17,850 nucleotides of DNA, taken from contig NYZA01000005.1 in the NCBI GenBank assembly GCA_002686955.1, positions 1 to 17,850 of the forward strand. Reading direction: 5' to 3'. Origin of the DNA: Gemmatimonadota bacterium. GTDB lineage: Bacteria; GCA-2686955. Shown here piece by piece: positions 7,645 through 15,422 of the stretch (within the stretch, counting starts at the first letter, position 1; every line of letters begins with the position of its first letter). Position numbers and translations under genes: made by a program. A model generated the notes under the pieces. That model was not told the origin of the DNA and did not search any database. It saw only the letters and a program-made list of their open reading frames with translations.

Positions 7645-8292
7645 ATGCTCTTCAGAGACAAACGACAGGAAAACGTGGTCGCCGAGATCGAGCGATTCTG
7701 CGGGATGATCGGAGAGGCGGTTTCCGAGCATGGGAAGATGGTCCGCGATTACCTTGAGGGCAACGAGCAGTTCAGAGAGGAATCGAAGCATGTTCACGAG
7801 CTTGAGAGCGGTGCCGATCTGATCCGCTTCGAGGTCGAGCGGGAGATGCACCGGGGGGCATTCTTGCCAGCTTACCGACAAGACTACATCGACTTGCTCG
7901 AGACGCTCGATCGCGTCGCCAACAAAGCCGAGGACTCCGCCGATCTGATCGTTCTCGCGCGGCCCGAGATTCCGGAGGAGATCAAAGACGATTTGCGCGA
8001 GATCTGCGACCTGACATCGAAGTGCTACCAGCCGATCCCCGAGATGGTCAGGAGCACATTGCGCGATGAGCACGAGGTCCAGGAGCAGGTAGAGGAGATC
8101 GGCCGACTCGAGCAGCGAATCGACAGCATTCAGTTCTACGCCGTGCACAGGGTATACCGCGAGCTCGATCTCGAGAAGATCGACAAGCTGGTCCTCAAGA
8201 TGGTCATCGACCTGATCTGTGGAGTAAGCGATCGAATCGAAAACGTGGGCGATCGGCTCTCCATCATCGCCATAAAGCGGAAAATGGCTTGA
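7645..8292 (+). CDS. DUF47 / PhoU-like protein (partner of PiT-type permease)
   Basis: A 215-residue, almost entirely helical, highly charged protein matching the DUF47 (TIGR00153-type, PhoU-related) family in length and pattern. Examples are 'ESGADLIRFEVEREMHRGAF', 'YRQDYIDLLETLDRVANKAE' and a C-terminal 'DLICGVSDRIENVGDRLSII'. The acidic E/DxxD clusters resemble the metal-binding motifs of PhoU. The ATG at 7645 is preceded by GGGAG (7632-7636) and family homology starts at residue 1; a longer frame upstream lies in the spacer and is rejected. Sixteen bases separate it from the PiT permease gene, so the two form an operon. DUF47-PiT pairs are widespread, and the DUF47 member is thought to modulate the transporter. 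Phosphate is the likely but unproven ligand. Confidence 0.92.
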   Translation: MLFRDKRQENVVAEIERFCGMIGEAVSEHGKMVRDYLEGNEQFREESKHVHELESGADLIRFEVEREMHRGAFLPAYRQDYIDLLETLDRVANKAEDSADLIVLARPEIPEEIKDDLREICDLTSKCYQPIPEMVRSTLRDEHEVQEQVEEIGRLEQRIDSIQFYAVHRVYRELDLEKIDKLVLKMVIDLICGVSDRIENVGDRLSIIAIKRKMA

Positions 8293-8308
8293 GCTCGGGA
8301 GCCGCGGG

Positions 8309-9277
8309 ATGACGCTCGCTCTGAGCATCGGGATCGTTTTGGCGGGCCTTTACGTCGGGGCCAATATCGGCGCGAACGACGCGGCGAATTGCATCGGTGC
8401 ATCGGTGGGCGCGGGTCTGATCCGCTTCAAGGTGGGGATCAGCCTGGTCGCGGCCTTCGCGATCGCCGGCGCACTCCTGCAGGGCGGCGCCGTCGCAAAA
8501 ACGGTGGGCAAGGGGATCGTCACCGTCCCCCTCTCCCCCGAAGCGGCACTCGCCGCGCTGCTCTGCGGAGGGCTCTTCGTCACCATCGCCACCTTTCGCA
8601 GAATCCCGGTCTCCACATCCCAATCGATCGTCGGCGCCGTTGCGGGCGTGGGGGTGGCCGGCGACATGCCGATGGATTGGACGAAGACCCTGAGTATCGC
8701 CGGCTCCTGGGTTCTCTGCCCCATCCTGACCGCCATTCTCAGCTACCTGCTCTATCGCACGACACTGGCCCTCCTTTCGCGTATGGAGAAAACTCGAGGG
8801 CCACGAATCGTTTTGACCTGGCTCGTTCTGGTTTCGGCGGCTTACGGCTCGTACTCTTTGGGCGCCAACAATTTGGGCAATGCGATCGGCCCGATCATCG
8901 CCCTAGACAACCAGATTCTGGACCCCCGCATGCTCACCGTCCTCGGCGCTCTCTCGATCGCTCTTGGCGCCCTCTTCTTTGGCCGGGGCGTAGCGGAAAC
9001 GGTGGGACGCAGCATCATCCCGCTCGATCTACCGGGCGCATTCGCCGCGCAGACCTCGGCCGGTTTCGGGCTGCATCTATTCTCGATGTGGGGTGTTCCG
9101 GTATCGACTTCCCAGGCGATCGTCGGAGCCCTCCTCGGCATCGGACTCTATCGTGGGATCAAGACCGTCTCACGGAGCAAGATGTCGGAAGTCGTGATCG
9201 GCTGGATCGCCACTCCAACCTGTGCCGGGGCGGTTTCGTTCCTGCTCTTCGTGGTCATTCGGGCCGCTTCGGCGTAG
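8309..9277 (+). CDS. PiT-family inorganic anion (phosphate) permease
   Basis: A 322-residue inner-membrane permease with the inverted internal duplication of the PiT family. The two signature loops are 'GANDAAN' (21-27) and 'GANNLGN' (185-191), and each half also carries a matching PVSTSQ re-entrant motif (100-105, 264-269). PiT proteins transport phosphate with H+ or Na+; some short members such as B. subtilis CysP carry sulfate instead. At 322 residues this is at the short end, nearer CysP-sized proteins than the roughly 500-residue E. coli PitA. GGGAG (8297-8301) is placed 7 bases before the ATG. It is co-transcribed with the upstream DUF47 gene. The next genes encode a kinase-like protein and a TSUP permease, which makes sulfate or another oxyanion a reasonable alternative substrate. 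Confidence 0.93.
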   Translation: MTLALSIGIVLAGLYVGANIGANDAANCIGASVGAGLIRFKVGISLVAAFAIAGALLQGGAVAKTVGKGIVTVPLSPEAALAALLCGGLFVTIATFRRIPVSTSQSIVGAVAGVGVAGDMPMDWTKTLSIAGSWVLCPILTAILSYLLYRTTLALLSRMEKTRGPRIVLTWLVLVSAAYGSYSLGANNLGNAIGPIIALDNQILDPRMLTVLGALSIALGALFFGRGVAETVGRSIIPLDLPGAFAAQTSAGFGLHLFSMWGVPVSTSQAIVGALLGIGLYRGIKTVSRSKMSEVVIGWIATPTCAGAVSFLLFVVIRAASA

Positions 9278-9280
9278 AAA

Positions 9281-9357
9281 GGGTCCCCACGCAAGAACAA
9301 GTGGTGAGTTTGACGCCCGTGGGATGCGAAACTCGCTAGTCATTCTTGCGTGGACCC
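9281..9357 (+). other. 77-base imperfect palindrome able to form a long hairpin between permease and kinase-like genes
   Basis: GGGTCCCCACGCAAGAA (9281-9297) pairs with TTCTTGCGTGGACCC (9343-9357). This gives 15 base pairs with a two-base CC bulge. Inside the 45-base loop, GAGTTT (9306-9311) pairs with AAACTC (9329-9334). It begins 4 bases after the PiT stop and ends 32 bases before the kinase-like ATG. No U-run follows on the plus strand. It may be an mRNA-processing or attenuation structure, or a small palindromic repeat element. Confidence 0.7.
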
Positions 9358-9389
9358 AAAGATCGACAACACGGAGGCCAGGTCTCCCC

Positions 9390-10865
9390 ATGCCGGTGAT
9401 CACGATTTCCCGCGGGTCGTTGAGCGGGGGGAGTGCCTTGGCGAAAGCCCTCGCCACCAAGCTCGGATGCGCTTGCATCGATCGCGAGTCCCTCGCCGAT
9501 CTGGCCATCGACCGGGGCATTCAGGTCGGACAGCTGGAGTCCGTGCTGGTCAAGGCGCCGGCGAGCCGGCGGAAGCTGGCCCGAGAACGAGAGCTGTACC
9601 TCGCTACCGTGACGGCGAAGCTCTGCGAGCTCGCGCTCGCGGGGGATCTCGTCTATCACGGCCACGCCGGACATCTGCTCTTGCGGGGCGTGCCGCACGT
9701 GCTCAGGGTGCGGGCCGTAAGCAGCACAGAAAAGCGGATCGAGGCGGTCGAGAGCCGGCTGCGCCTGCCCCGCGAGCAGGCGATCGAGTTCATCGACAAG
9801 ATCGACAGGGACAGATCCCGCTGGGCCGAATACCTCCACGGTGTCCGCTGGGATGATCCCACGCTCTACGACATCGTCGTGAACCTCGAGAGTATGCCGC
9901 CGGAAAACGCAGCGGTCGCCCTCTGCGCCATGACGGAGCTCCCCGACTACCAACAGACCCCGGCCTCCCGCCGAGCGATCGCGGAGTTGCTCCTGGCCAG
10001 CCGGGCGCGGATCGCACTCGGCCAAGACGAGAAGACCTCACGCGCCGATGTTCGCGTCAGGACCCGGGGCGGCACCGTGTCGGTTCACTGCATGCCACGC
10101 CAGGCGTCGGTCATCGAGCATATTCCGGGTGCTCTCGCGAAGATCGAAGGCGTCGAAAATATCCGTTGCACGATCGCCGAGACCAATATCTTGTGGATTG
10201 AGGAGGAGTTCGACCCGAGGAGCGACACATTTTCCGATATCGTGGCGATCGCGGAGGGATGGGATGCGGCAGTCGAGTTGCTTCGCTTTGTCGCGCGCGA
10301 TGAGAGCGACCCGGCCGATGCACCCGCGTCCGGCGAGGAATGGCATGAGGGAGATGAGGATTCGCTGGAAGCCGGCGGCATCGCCGACACTTTGGCGGAG
10401 CTGCGGAAGATCAACCGATCCGGTGGACGCAGAGTCGTACATGGTGATGCCAACGCGCTCCTCCATTCGATCGACAGGCAGGTGAAATACAGCCTTTTCG
10501 TAGTCGGTGGGGTTTACAAAGTGAAACCGCTCGGCGCGCAGCTTCGATTGGCCAGAGAGCTGGCGAGCATTCTGAGCGACAATTTCGCGACGGCGGTGGT
10601 GGATACCGAGGGGATCAAGAAACAGTACCGAGCCGGGCGCGGCGATATTGCAACGGCACTGATTCGAATCGCGATCGTCGCTGCCATATATCTTTTCTTC
10701 TTCAGCTTTCAGGAGCAGATTCTGGCGTTCACCGGTGCGACCGACTCCAAGAGCTGGCCGCTCAAGCTGCTCACGGCCATTTCGATCGCCTGCTTCATTC
10801 CCCTCCTGGCACGTCTCTACGGTTCATCGGCAGCGAGAATCCTCAAGATGATCGGCATCGAGTAG
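9390..10865 (+). CDS. Cytidylate-kinase-like protein with BON-like segment and C-terminal membrane anchor
   Basis: A 491-residue multidomain protein. Residues 1-210 match the Cytidylate_kin2 type: 'ITISRGSLSGGSALAKALA' is a variant P-loop, and 'DKIDRDRSRWAEYLHG' followed by 'DDPTLYDIVVNLESM' is the lid and C-terminal signature. The loop lacks a canonical GK[ST], as is common in this family, so NMP-kinase activity is uncertain. Residues 218-262 resemble a BON domain ('GGTVSVHCMPR', 'IEGVENIRCTI'). An acidic linker lies at 303-328. Residues 330-415 form an alpha/beta-looking unit I do not recognise. Two transmembrane helices (about 421-440 and 457-477) close the protein. GGAGG at 9373-9377 lies 12 bases before the ATG. 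The TSUP permease gene starts 10 bases after its stop, so the two probably act together, perhaps with this protein regulating transport. Confidence 0.8.
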   Translation: MPVITISRGSLSGGSALAKALATKLGCACIDRESLADLAIDRGIQVGQLESVLVKAPASRRKLARERELYLATVTAKLCELALAGDLVYHGHAGHLLLRGVPHVLRVRAVSSTEKRIEAVESRLRLPREQAIEFIDKIDRDRSRWAEYLHGVRWDDPTLYDIVVNLESMPPENAAVALCAMTELPDYQQTPASRRAIAELLLASRARIALGQDEKTSRADVRVRTRGGTVSVHCMPRQASVIEHIPGALAKIEGVENIRCTIAETNILWIEEEFDPRSDTFSDIVAIAEGWDAAVELLRFVARDESDPADAPASGEEWHEGDEDSLEAGGIADTLAELRKINRSGGRRVVHGDANALLHSIDRQVKYSLFVVGGVYKVKPLGAQLRLARELASILSDNFATAVVDTEGIKKQYRAGRGDIATALIRIAIVAAIYLFFFSFQEQILAFTGATDSKSWPLKLLTAISIACFIPLLARLYGSSAARILKMIGIE

Positions 10866-10875
10866 GAGAGTGGTG

Positions 10876-11937
10876 ATGCTCGGAGAAGAGCTGTTCATCG
10901 AACTGAGCCTTGGATCGGCGCTGCAGGTGGTGATGCTGGGATTCATCGGAGGCATGCTCAGCGGATTCATCGGCAGCGGTGGCGCTTTCTTCATGACACC
11001 GGGCATGATGAACCTCGGTGTTCCCGGTGTTGTCGCGGTTGGCAGCAACATCACCCACAAATTCGGAAAGGCGCTGGTCGGTTCGAAGAAGCACGGTGAG
11101 ATGGGAAATGTCGACAAGCTGCTCGGGATGTGCATGCTGGTCACCGCCTCGGCCGGCATCTCGATCGCCGCGTTCCTGAACAGCCACTTCTTCAAATCCG
11201 CCGAAGGATCCGCCGGCGGCGACCTGTACATCAGTGTGATCTTCATCTCTTTCCTGTCGATCGTCTCGGTCTCGATGCTGAGCGATGTCTGGAGAGCCGC
11301 GCCAGGGGAAGGGCCATCGCTCAAAATCGCGGAGATCTGTTCCCGAATTCGACTGTGGCCGATGATCCACTTCAAAGTGGCAGATGTGAGAGTTTCGCTC
11401 TGGGTCATCATGCCGATCGGTCTCGCGACCGGCTTTCTGGCCGGCACGATCGGAGTCGGCGGGTTCATCGGTGTGCCGGCGATGATCTACGTGCTCGGTA
11501 TTCCGACGGCCGTAGCGGCTGGCACGGAGCTGTACCTAGCGGTGTTCATGGGCGCGTGGGGTTGTCTCAACTACGCTTGGAACGGCTACGTCGACCTTCG
11601 TCTAACCCTGCTTCTCTATGTTGGTTCGCTCGTGGGCATCCACCTCGGCGCGTACGGGACCAAGGTCGTGAAGGAGGTGTATATCCGCTTGGTGACGGGA
11701 GTGATCATTCTACTCTGTGTGGTCAGTCGGCTGATCGCGACACCCGAGTACCTTCGAAGGCTGGGCTACATCGACATCGATCCCCGACACGACATCTGGT
11801 GGGACTACACCAGCAAGACGATCCTCTTCGCCAGTGGAATCGTCGGTGCGCTCGCTATCTTGTGGACCGTTGGCCGAGCCTATGTTCACAGGCGAAGGTT
11901 GCGGGCCAGCTTGTTCGTGGCGCAATCAGGCGAGTAG
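10876..11937 (+). CDS. TSUP-family (TauE/SafE) anion permease
   Basis: A 353-residue membrane protein with the two homologous TSUP halves. The first is 'GFIGGMLSGFIGSGGAFF' with 'GVPGVVAVGSN'; the second is 'GLATGFLAGTIGVGGFIG' with 'GIPTAVAAGTELY'. About eight or nine hydrophobic segments are visible, and a central cytoplasmic-type loop ('RAAPGEGPSLKIAEICSR') separates the halves. Family members export or import sulfite, sulfoacetate, taurine-derived sulfonates or related organic anions; the substrate here is unknown. I prefer the ATG at 10876 to a GTG at 10870 because GGAG (10865-10868) is then 7 bases away. It is tightly coupled to the kinase-like gene. Its last 12 bases overlap the end of the minus-strand pseudokinase gene. 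Confidence 0.92.
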   Translation: MLGEELFIELSLGSALQVVMLGFIGGMLSGFIGSGGAFFMTPGMMNLGVPGVVAVGSNITHKFGKALVGSKKHGEMGNVDKLLGMCMLVTASAGISIAAFLNSHFFKSAEGSAGGDLYISVIFISFLSIVSVSMLSDVWRAAPGEGPSLKIAEICSRIRLWPMIHFKVADVRVSLWVIMPIGLATGFLAGTIGVGGFIGVPAMIYVLGIPTAVAAGTELYLAVFMGAWGCLNYAWNGYVDLRLTLLLYVGSLVGIHLGAYGTKVVKEVYIRLVTGVIILLCVVSRLIATPEYLRRLGYIDIDPRHDIWWDYTSKTILFASGIVGALAILWTVGRAYVHRRRLRASLFVAQSGE

Positions 11938-13410
11938 CCGACACAATTTCGGTACGAGCGCTTTGACGTCGTAACGGAGCGCCCCGAGCATCATGGAAGC
12001 ATCGGCCGATATCGCGAGTACGAAACCACGAGCCAGGGGTACCAGAAGGAACATCCCAGACGCGTTTTCGGCTAAGACCAGCTTGGGGTCTTCCTGCTTG
12101 ATGCGCTCGGTAGCTTTGATCGCGGCGACGAAGAAGAGCTGAACGGCGGAGCCGAGAGTGTCGAAATCGACATTCGCTTTTCCCCGGATTCGGGCGACGA
12201 GCCCATCGCCGTCGACCAAGGCGGCCGCGATGACACCTTCGATCGCCACGATCTTCTCGAGGCATTCATCCAGTCCAGAATCTCTGTCGCCCCATGGGCG
12301 CAACAACGGTTCCGAATGGGCGAGAGGCGGCGCGGATGCGTCTTCGCTCGACTCCACAATCGATCTGTCGCTCAGCTCCCCTATCACTTTCAGAGTGGGG
12401 GGCGGCGGCTCCTCGTGAGGAGTGACTTCGTTGTCGGGTGGGGCGGAGCAGGTTGCTGGCTTCTCGGATTCGCGCTCCGGCGCAACCGCCTCGGTCTCGA
12501 TTCCCGCGGCGGATGCCAATGCCAGCCGCAACTCAGCGGCACCTCTGAATCGCCCCCTCGGATCTTTGTTCATCCCCTTCTCGATCACTTCGTGCAACTC
12601 GGGCGGGATGCGCGGGGAGAGAGGAAGCTGGAACATCATGTGGCCGAGGCGAGACTCTCGTCCATTCGTTCCAAAAGGTGGAGCACTGTCCATTAGAACG
12701 AAAAGAGTCGCGGCAACGGAGTAGATATCACTTCTGGGTGTCGGTGCCTCGCCTCGAATGCACTCGGGGCTGCTGCACGGGTACCGTCGATCGAGCACCC
12801 CCTTCATCTCATCTCGCGGATCCAGGAGTGCCCGCATGCCGAAGCCGGCGATTCTGGCCTCGTCGCTTCCGACCAGCAGCACCGTGTCGATATCGAGACA
12901 GCCGTGCACGGCCCCCAACCCGTGAGCGTACTCCAGCCCTTTCAGAATCTGGATCCCAAGGAGGACGGCGCGATTCGGAGCGACCCGGCCTGTAGCCAAT
13001 CTCTCGAGAACATGGGCAAAGGGACGCCCGCTCGCTTTTTCGGTGATCAGGAACTCGAGATCGCCGTGCCTACGGTGCGAGAGAGTTCTCACAATGTTCT
13101 CGTGGCGCAGCAGGGTCGCCTTCTCGCATTCCTCCGCCAGTGTCGCGCCAGCCCACTGTTTGAACCCGGAATCGCCAACGTCCTCGTAGTGGATGAGATG
13201 AAGGGTGACCGCCTCCCCTCGTTCGATATCGGTCGCAAGATAGGACGATGAAAGCACCCCGAGGAAATATCTGCGCTCGAGCCGATAGCGGCCGTCCAGC
13301 AACTCGCCGATCGAGGGCTGCGGCACGTTTCGCGGAGCGCTCGTACGCTTGCGCAAGGTCCGCAAACGTGCAATCAGCTCGGCGTTCCCGAGATCTCTCA
13401 GTGCAATCAT
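11926..13410 (-). CDS. Pseudokinase (STK fold) fused to a C-terminal Roadblock/LC7-like domain
   Basis: A 494-residue cytoplasmic protein. Residues 40-300 follow the Ser/Thr kinase fold: 'DGRYRLERRYFLG', an alpha-C E94, 'RHENIVRTL', 'SSPECIRG' (the APE-like motif) and 'SDIYSVAATLFVLM'. Every catalytic residue is changed: the VAIK lysine position reads 'VTLHLIH', HRD is H169-G-C171, the catalytic-loop Lys and Asn are Asp and Thr ('HGCLDIDTVLL'), and DFG is G189-F-G. The Gly-loop is degenerate too. Residues 305-372 are a Pro/Glu/Ser-rich linker. Residues 378-493 match a Roadblock/LC7 (MglB-like) domain: 'LEKIVAIEGVIAAALVDGDG' and 'GMFLLVPLARGFVLAISAD'. It is thus probably a scaffold or small-GTPase-linked regulator rather than an enzyme. 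GGAGG lies 8 bases before the ATG. It follows the sigma-54 activator gene after 169 bases in the same direction. Confidence 0.88.
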   Translation of the reverse strand: MIALRDLGNAELIARLRTLRKRTSAPRNVPQPSIGELLDGRYRLERRYFLGVLSSSYLATDIERGEAVTLHLIHYEDVGDSGFKQWAGATLAEECEKATLLRHENIVRTLSHRRHGDLEFLITEKASGRPFAHVLERLATGRVAPNRAVLLGIQILKGLEYAHGLGAVHGCLDIDTVLLVGSDEARIAGFGMRALLDPRDEMKGVLDRRYPCSSPECIRGEAPTPRSDIYSVAATLFVLMDSAPPFGTNGRESRLGHMMFQLPLSPRIPPELHEVIEKGMNKDPRGRFRGAAELRLALASAAGIETEAVAPERESEKPATCSAPPDNEVTPHEEPPPPTLKVIGELSDRSIVESSEDASAPPLAHSEPLLRPWGDRDSGLDECLEKIVAIEGVIAAALVDGDGLVARIRGKANVDFDTLGSAVQLFFVAAIKATERIKQEDPKLVLAENASGMFLLVPLARGFVLAISADASMMLGALRYDVKALVPKLCRLLA

Positions 13411-13579
13411 GGGACGCGTCCTCCGTGCGGACCGAACGGGGGCTTCGCCCCTCGATGATGCCGGAGGAAGGGAAGCCGAAGAGCGGCGTCACCATCCACG
13501 TCGTGCACGGGGGGGAACCGATCGGAATGCGGGTCGGGATGGGGTCCGGGTACTGACTAGAGGATAACCCGCGACCATC

Positions 13580-15157
13580 CTATCCGGAACCGGTTCTGAA
13601 TCCTCGCGCGCCACCGAGACCCAGCTTCTGCATGCGGCTGCGAAGTGTACTCGGGTTGATTCCCAAGATCTCGGCCGACCCGCCCGGACCGTAGAGCTTG
13701 CCTCCCGTGCGCTCGAGGGCCGCGACGATGTGACGACGCTCCATCTCTCGCAGAGTTGGCAGACTTACGCTGCTCACGGGCGATTCGACCGGCTCGGCAC
13801 CGGCGGTCTCATGCCGCATCTCGTCAGCTCCGAAATCGAGCTCCGATCCCGGGCTGAGGATCGTGGCACGCTCCAGCGTGTTGACCAATTCGCGCACATT
13901 GCCCCGCCAGGTTTGCTTCGAGAGCCACTGCTCGGCCCGCTCGCCGAAGCGCCACGGACCACGCCCCGTACGCCTGCTCAATTGATCTAGAAACCCCTCC
14001 GCGATCGGAGCGATATCTTCTCGGCGTTCACGCAAGGGGGGGATGTGGACCGGGAAGACCGCGAGACGGTAGTAGAGGTCTTGCCTGAATCGCTGCTCCG
14101 CGACCGCGCGGAGAAGATCGATGTTGGTCGCGGCGATGACCCGTACATCGACGCGGATCGTCCGGTCGCTGCCCACCGGCTCGAAACAGCCTTCCTGCAG
14201 AGCCCGCAAGAGCTTCGCTTGCAGGTCGAGCGGCATCTCTCCGATCTCGTCGAGGAAGAGCGTGCCGCCGTTCGCCGCTTGAAACCGTCCGATCCGGTTC
14301 TTCGTGGCTCCGCTGAATGCGCCTTTGACGTGTCCGAAGAGCTCGCTCTCGATCAAGCTCGGTGGCAACGCGGCACAGTTGATGCCGACCAGCGGTCGCT
14401 TGGCCCGTTCGCCCCAGCCGTGAATCGCGTTCGCCAAGACCTCTTTCCCCGTCCCGGTCTCACCAGTTATGAGAACCGGGGTGCCCGATTGCGCCACCCG
14501 TCTGGCGACACCCACGACCCGCGACATGGCCGGGCTCCGGCTCGCCTCCATCATCTCGCAGGCATCGCCTCTGGCGCCGACCCGCTCGCGGAGCAAACGG
14601 TTCTGCTCTCGCAGTTGCTGGCTCATCCTTCCCAACATGGAGGATTGCTCGCCGTAGCTCATAGCCATGGCCAGGAGCTTTCCGAAGACATCGGCCAGCT
14701 CGACGACGGTCGAAGGGTACTCCCCGCAGATTCGCCGATCGAAAGTCATGATGCCCAAAGCGCCGGAGCGGGCACGGAGGGGCACCACCATGCAGGAGTG
14801 CCCATGGGGTAGGTCCAAGACACCGTCGAAGGCGTCTCCGTCCCCGTCCCGGTGGTCGTGCTCCGTGAATGCCCTGGCACGATCGCCCCTCAACAGATCG
14901 CGGATTCCAGGGAACCGATTCAAATCGAGCTGATGTCGCTCCACCACCGGCCCCGCGAGCGGGCCTCGTGCGACCCGAACCCGCAATCGCTCTCCGCTCA
15001 GCTCCATGATCGTCGCGAGATCGTACGGAACCAAGCCACCGAGGATCTCCATCGCCTCACCGAGCAGCTCGTTCACCTGTTCCACCGTCGTTCCCAGATC
15101 GAGGGCGGCACTGATATCGCGCGTAAGGTCGAGAATCGTCCGGCCGGGCCGTGGCAT
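13580..15157 (-). CDS. Sigma-54-dependent activator: GAF, AAA+ and Fis-type HTH domains
   Basis: A 525-residue bacterial enhancer-binding protein of NorR/FhlA-like layout. A GAF-like sensor domain covers about 15-170, followed by a short coiled linker (175-195). The AAA+ ATPase covers about 205-435, with Walker A 'GETGTGKE' (232-239), the sigma-54-contacting loop 'GAFSGA' (279-284, Ser in place of the usual Thr), Walker B '[11 protein letters not shown]' (297-307) and '[10 protein letters not shown]'. A Fis HTH follows at about 475-512 ('[20 protein letters not shown]'). I take the ATG at 15157 because GGAGG lies 5 bases upstream. A longer frame reaching 15259 would run through the repeated operator-like elements. 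The gene diverges from the peroxiredoxin operon, whose upstream region carries a -24/-12 promoter, so this is its likely activator. The GAF ligand (peroxide, NO or a metabolite) is unknown. Confidence 0.95.
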   Translation of the reverse strand: MPRPGRTILDLTRDISAALDLGTTVEQVNELLGEAMEILGGLVPYDLATIMELSGERLRVRVARGPLAGPVVERHQLDLNRFPGIRDLLRGDRARAFTEHDHRDGDGDAFDGVLDLPHGHSCMVVPLRARSGALGIMTFDRRICGEYPSTVVELADVFGKLLAMAMSYGEQSSMLGRMSQQLREQNRLLRERVGARGDACEMMEASRSPAMSRVVGVARRVAQSGTPVLITGETGTGKEVLANAIHGWGERAKRPLVGINCAALPPSLIESELFGHVKGAFSGATKNRIGRFQAANGGTLFLDEIGEMPLDLQAKLLRALQEGCFEPVGSDRTIRVDVRVIAATNIDLLRAVAEQRFRQDLYYRLAVFPVHIPPLRERREDIAPIAEGFLDQLSRRTGRGPWRFGERAEQWLSKQTWRGNVRELVNTLERATILSPGSELDFGADEMRHETAGAEPVESPVSSVSLPTLREMERRHIVAALERTGGKLYGPGGSAEILGINPSTLRSRMQKLGLGGARGFRTGSG

Positions 15158-15193
15158 CTGCGCCTCCGGGTCGTGTGTCGCGCGGGATCGCGC

Positions 15194-15254
15194 AATATCG
15201 CGGAAGTGGGAGCATAGCGCGATATTTCGGGGTTCGGCAGCGCCAAATATCGCG
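15194..15254. promoter_or_regulatory. Three-copy AATATCGCG element, likely enhancer (UAS) for the sigma-54 activator
   Basis: The element occurs as AATATCGCG (15194-15202), CGCGATATTT (15218-15227) and AAATATCGCG (15245-15254), in alternating orientation. Copies 2 and 3 are a perfect 10-base inverted repeat with a 17-base spacer; copies 1 and 2 pair over 9 bases with a 15-base spacer. They lie upstream of both divergent genes and about 73-148 bases upstream of the -24/-12 promoter, the normal position for enhancer sites. Three sites upstream of a sigma-54 promoter recall the NorR-norVW arrangement, although the motif differs from NorR's. Confidence 0.75.
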
Positions 15255-15326
15255 TTCACCCGGTGGCCGCGCTCAGTCCAAATGTTAACTCTTTGCCATA
15301 CAATCTATTACGCCGTTACAGCGCGT

Positions 15327-15342
15327 TGGCACACGCCGTGCT
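15327..15342 (+). promoter_or_regulatory. Sigma-54 (-24/-12) promoter for the peroxiredoxin-sodB operon
   Basis: TGGCACACGCCGTGCT matches the TGGCAC-N5-TTGCW consensus with one mismatch. The invariant GG (15328-15329) and GC (15340-15341) are exactly 10 bases apart. The predicted transcription start is near 15353, giving a leader of about 70 bases before the ATG at 15423. The AT-rich stretch upstream (about 15280-15312) could help DNA bending between the enhancer and the promoter. Confidence 0.8.
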
Positions 15343-15422
15343 ATATAGAGCCTGAGCAAGATGTCGCAGTTCCTGGAAGCGGCCACTTCAACCCAAGAAA
15401 CCCTGAAGGAAGAGAGAGAACC

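Noticed and set aside
10870-10875. GTG start for the TSUP gene six bases upstream of the chosen ATG
   Set aside because: It would overlap the SD GGAG (10865-10868) spacing window; the ATG at 10876 gives the normal 7-base spacing.
13438-13451. GGGG-cttcg-CCCC hairpin in the pseudokinase leader, considered as a terminator of the activator gene
   Set aside because: A short stem with no U-run, about 130 bases past the activator stop and only 28 bases before the next ATG. It could be a chance GC-rich hairpin.
15158-15259. An N-terminal extension of the sigma-54 activator to an ATG at 15259
   Set aside because: It would translate through the repeated operator-like elements and lacks homology, while the ATG at 15157 has GGAGG five bases upstream.
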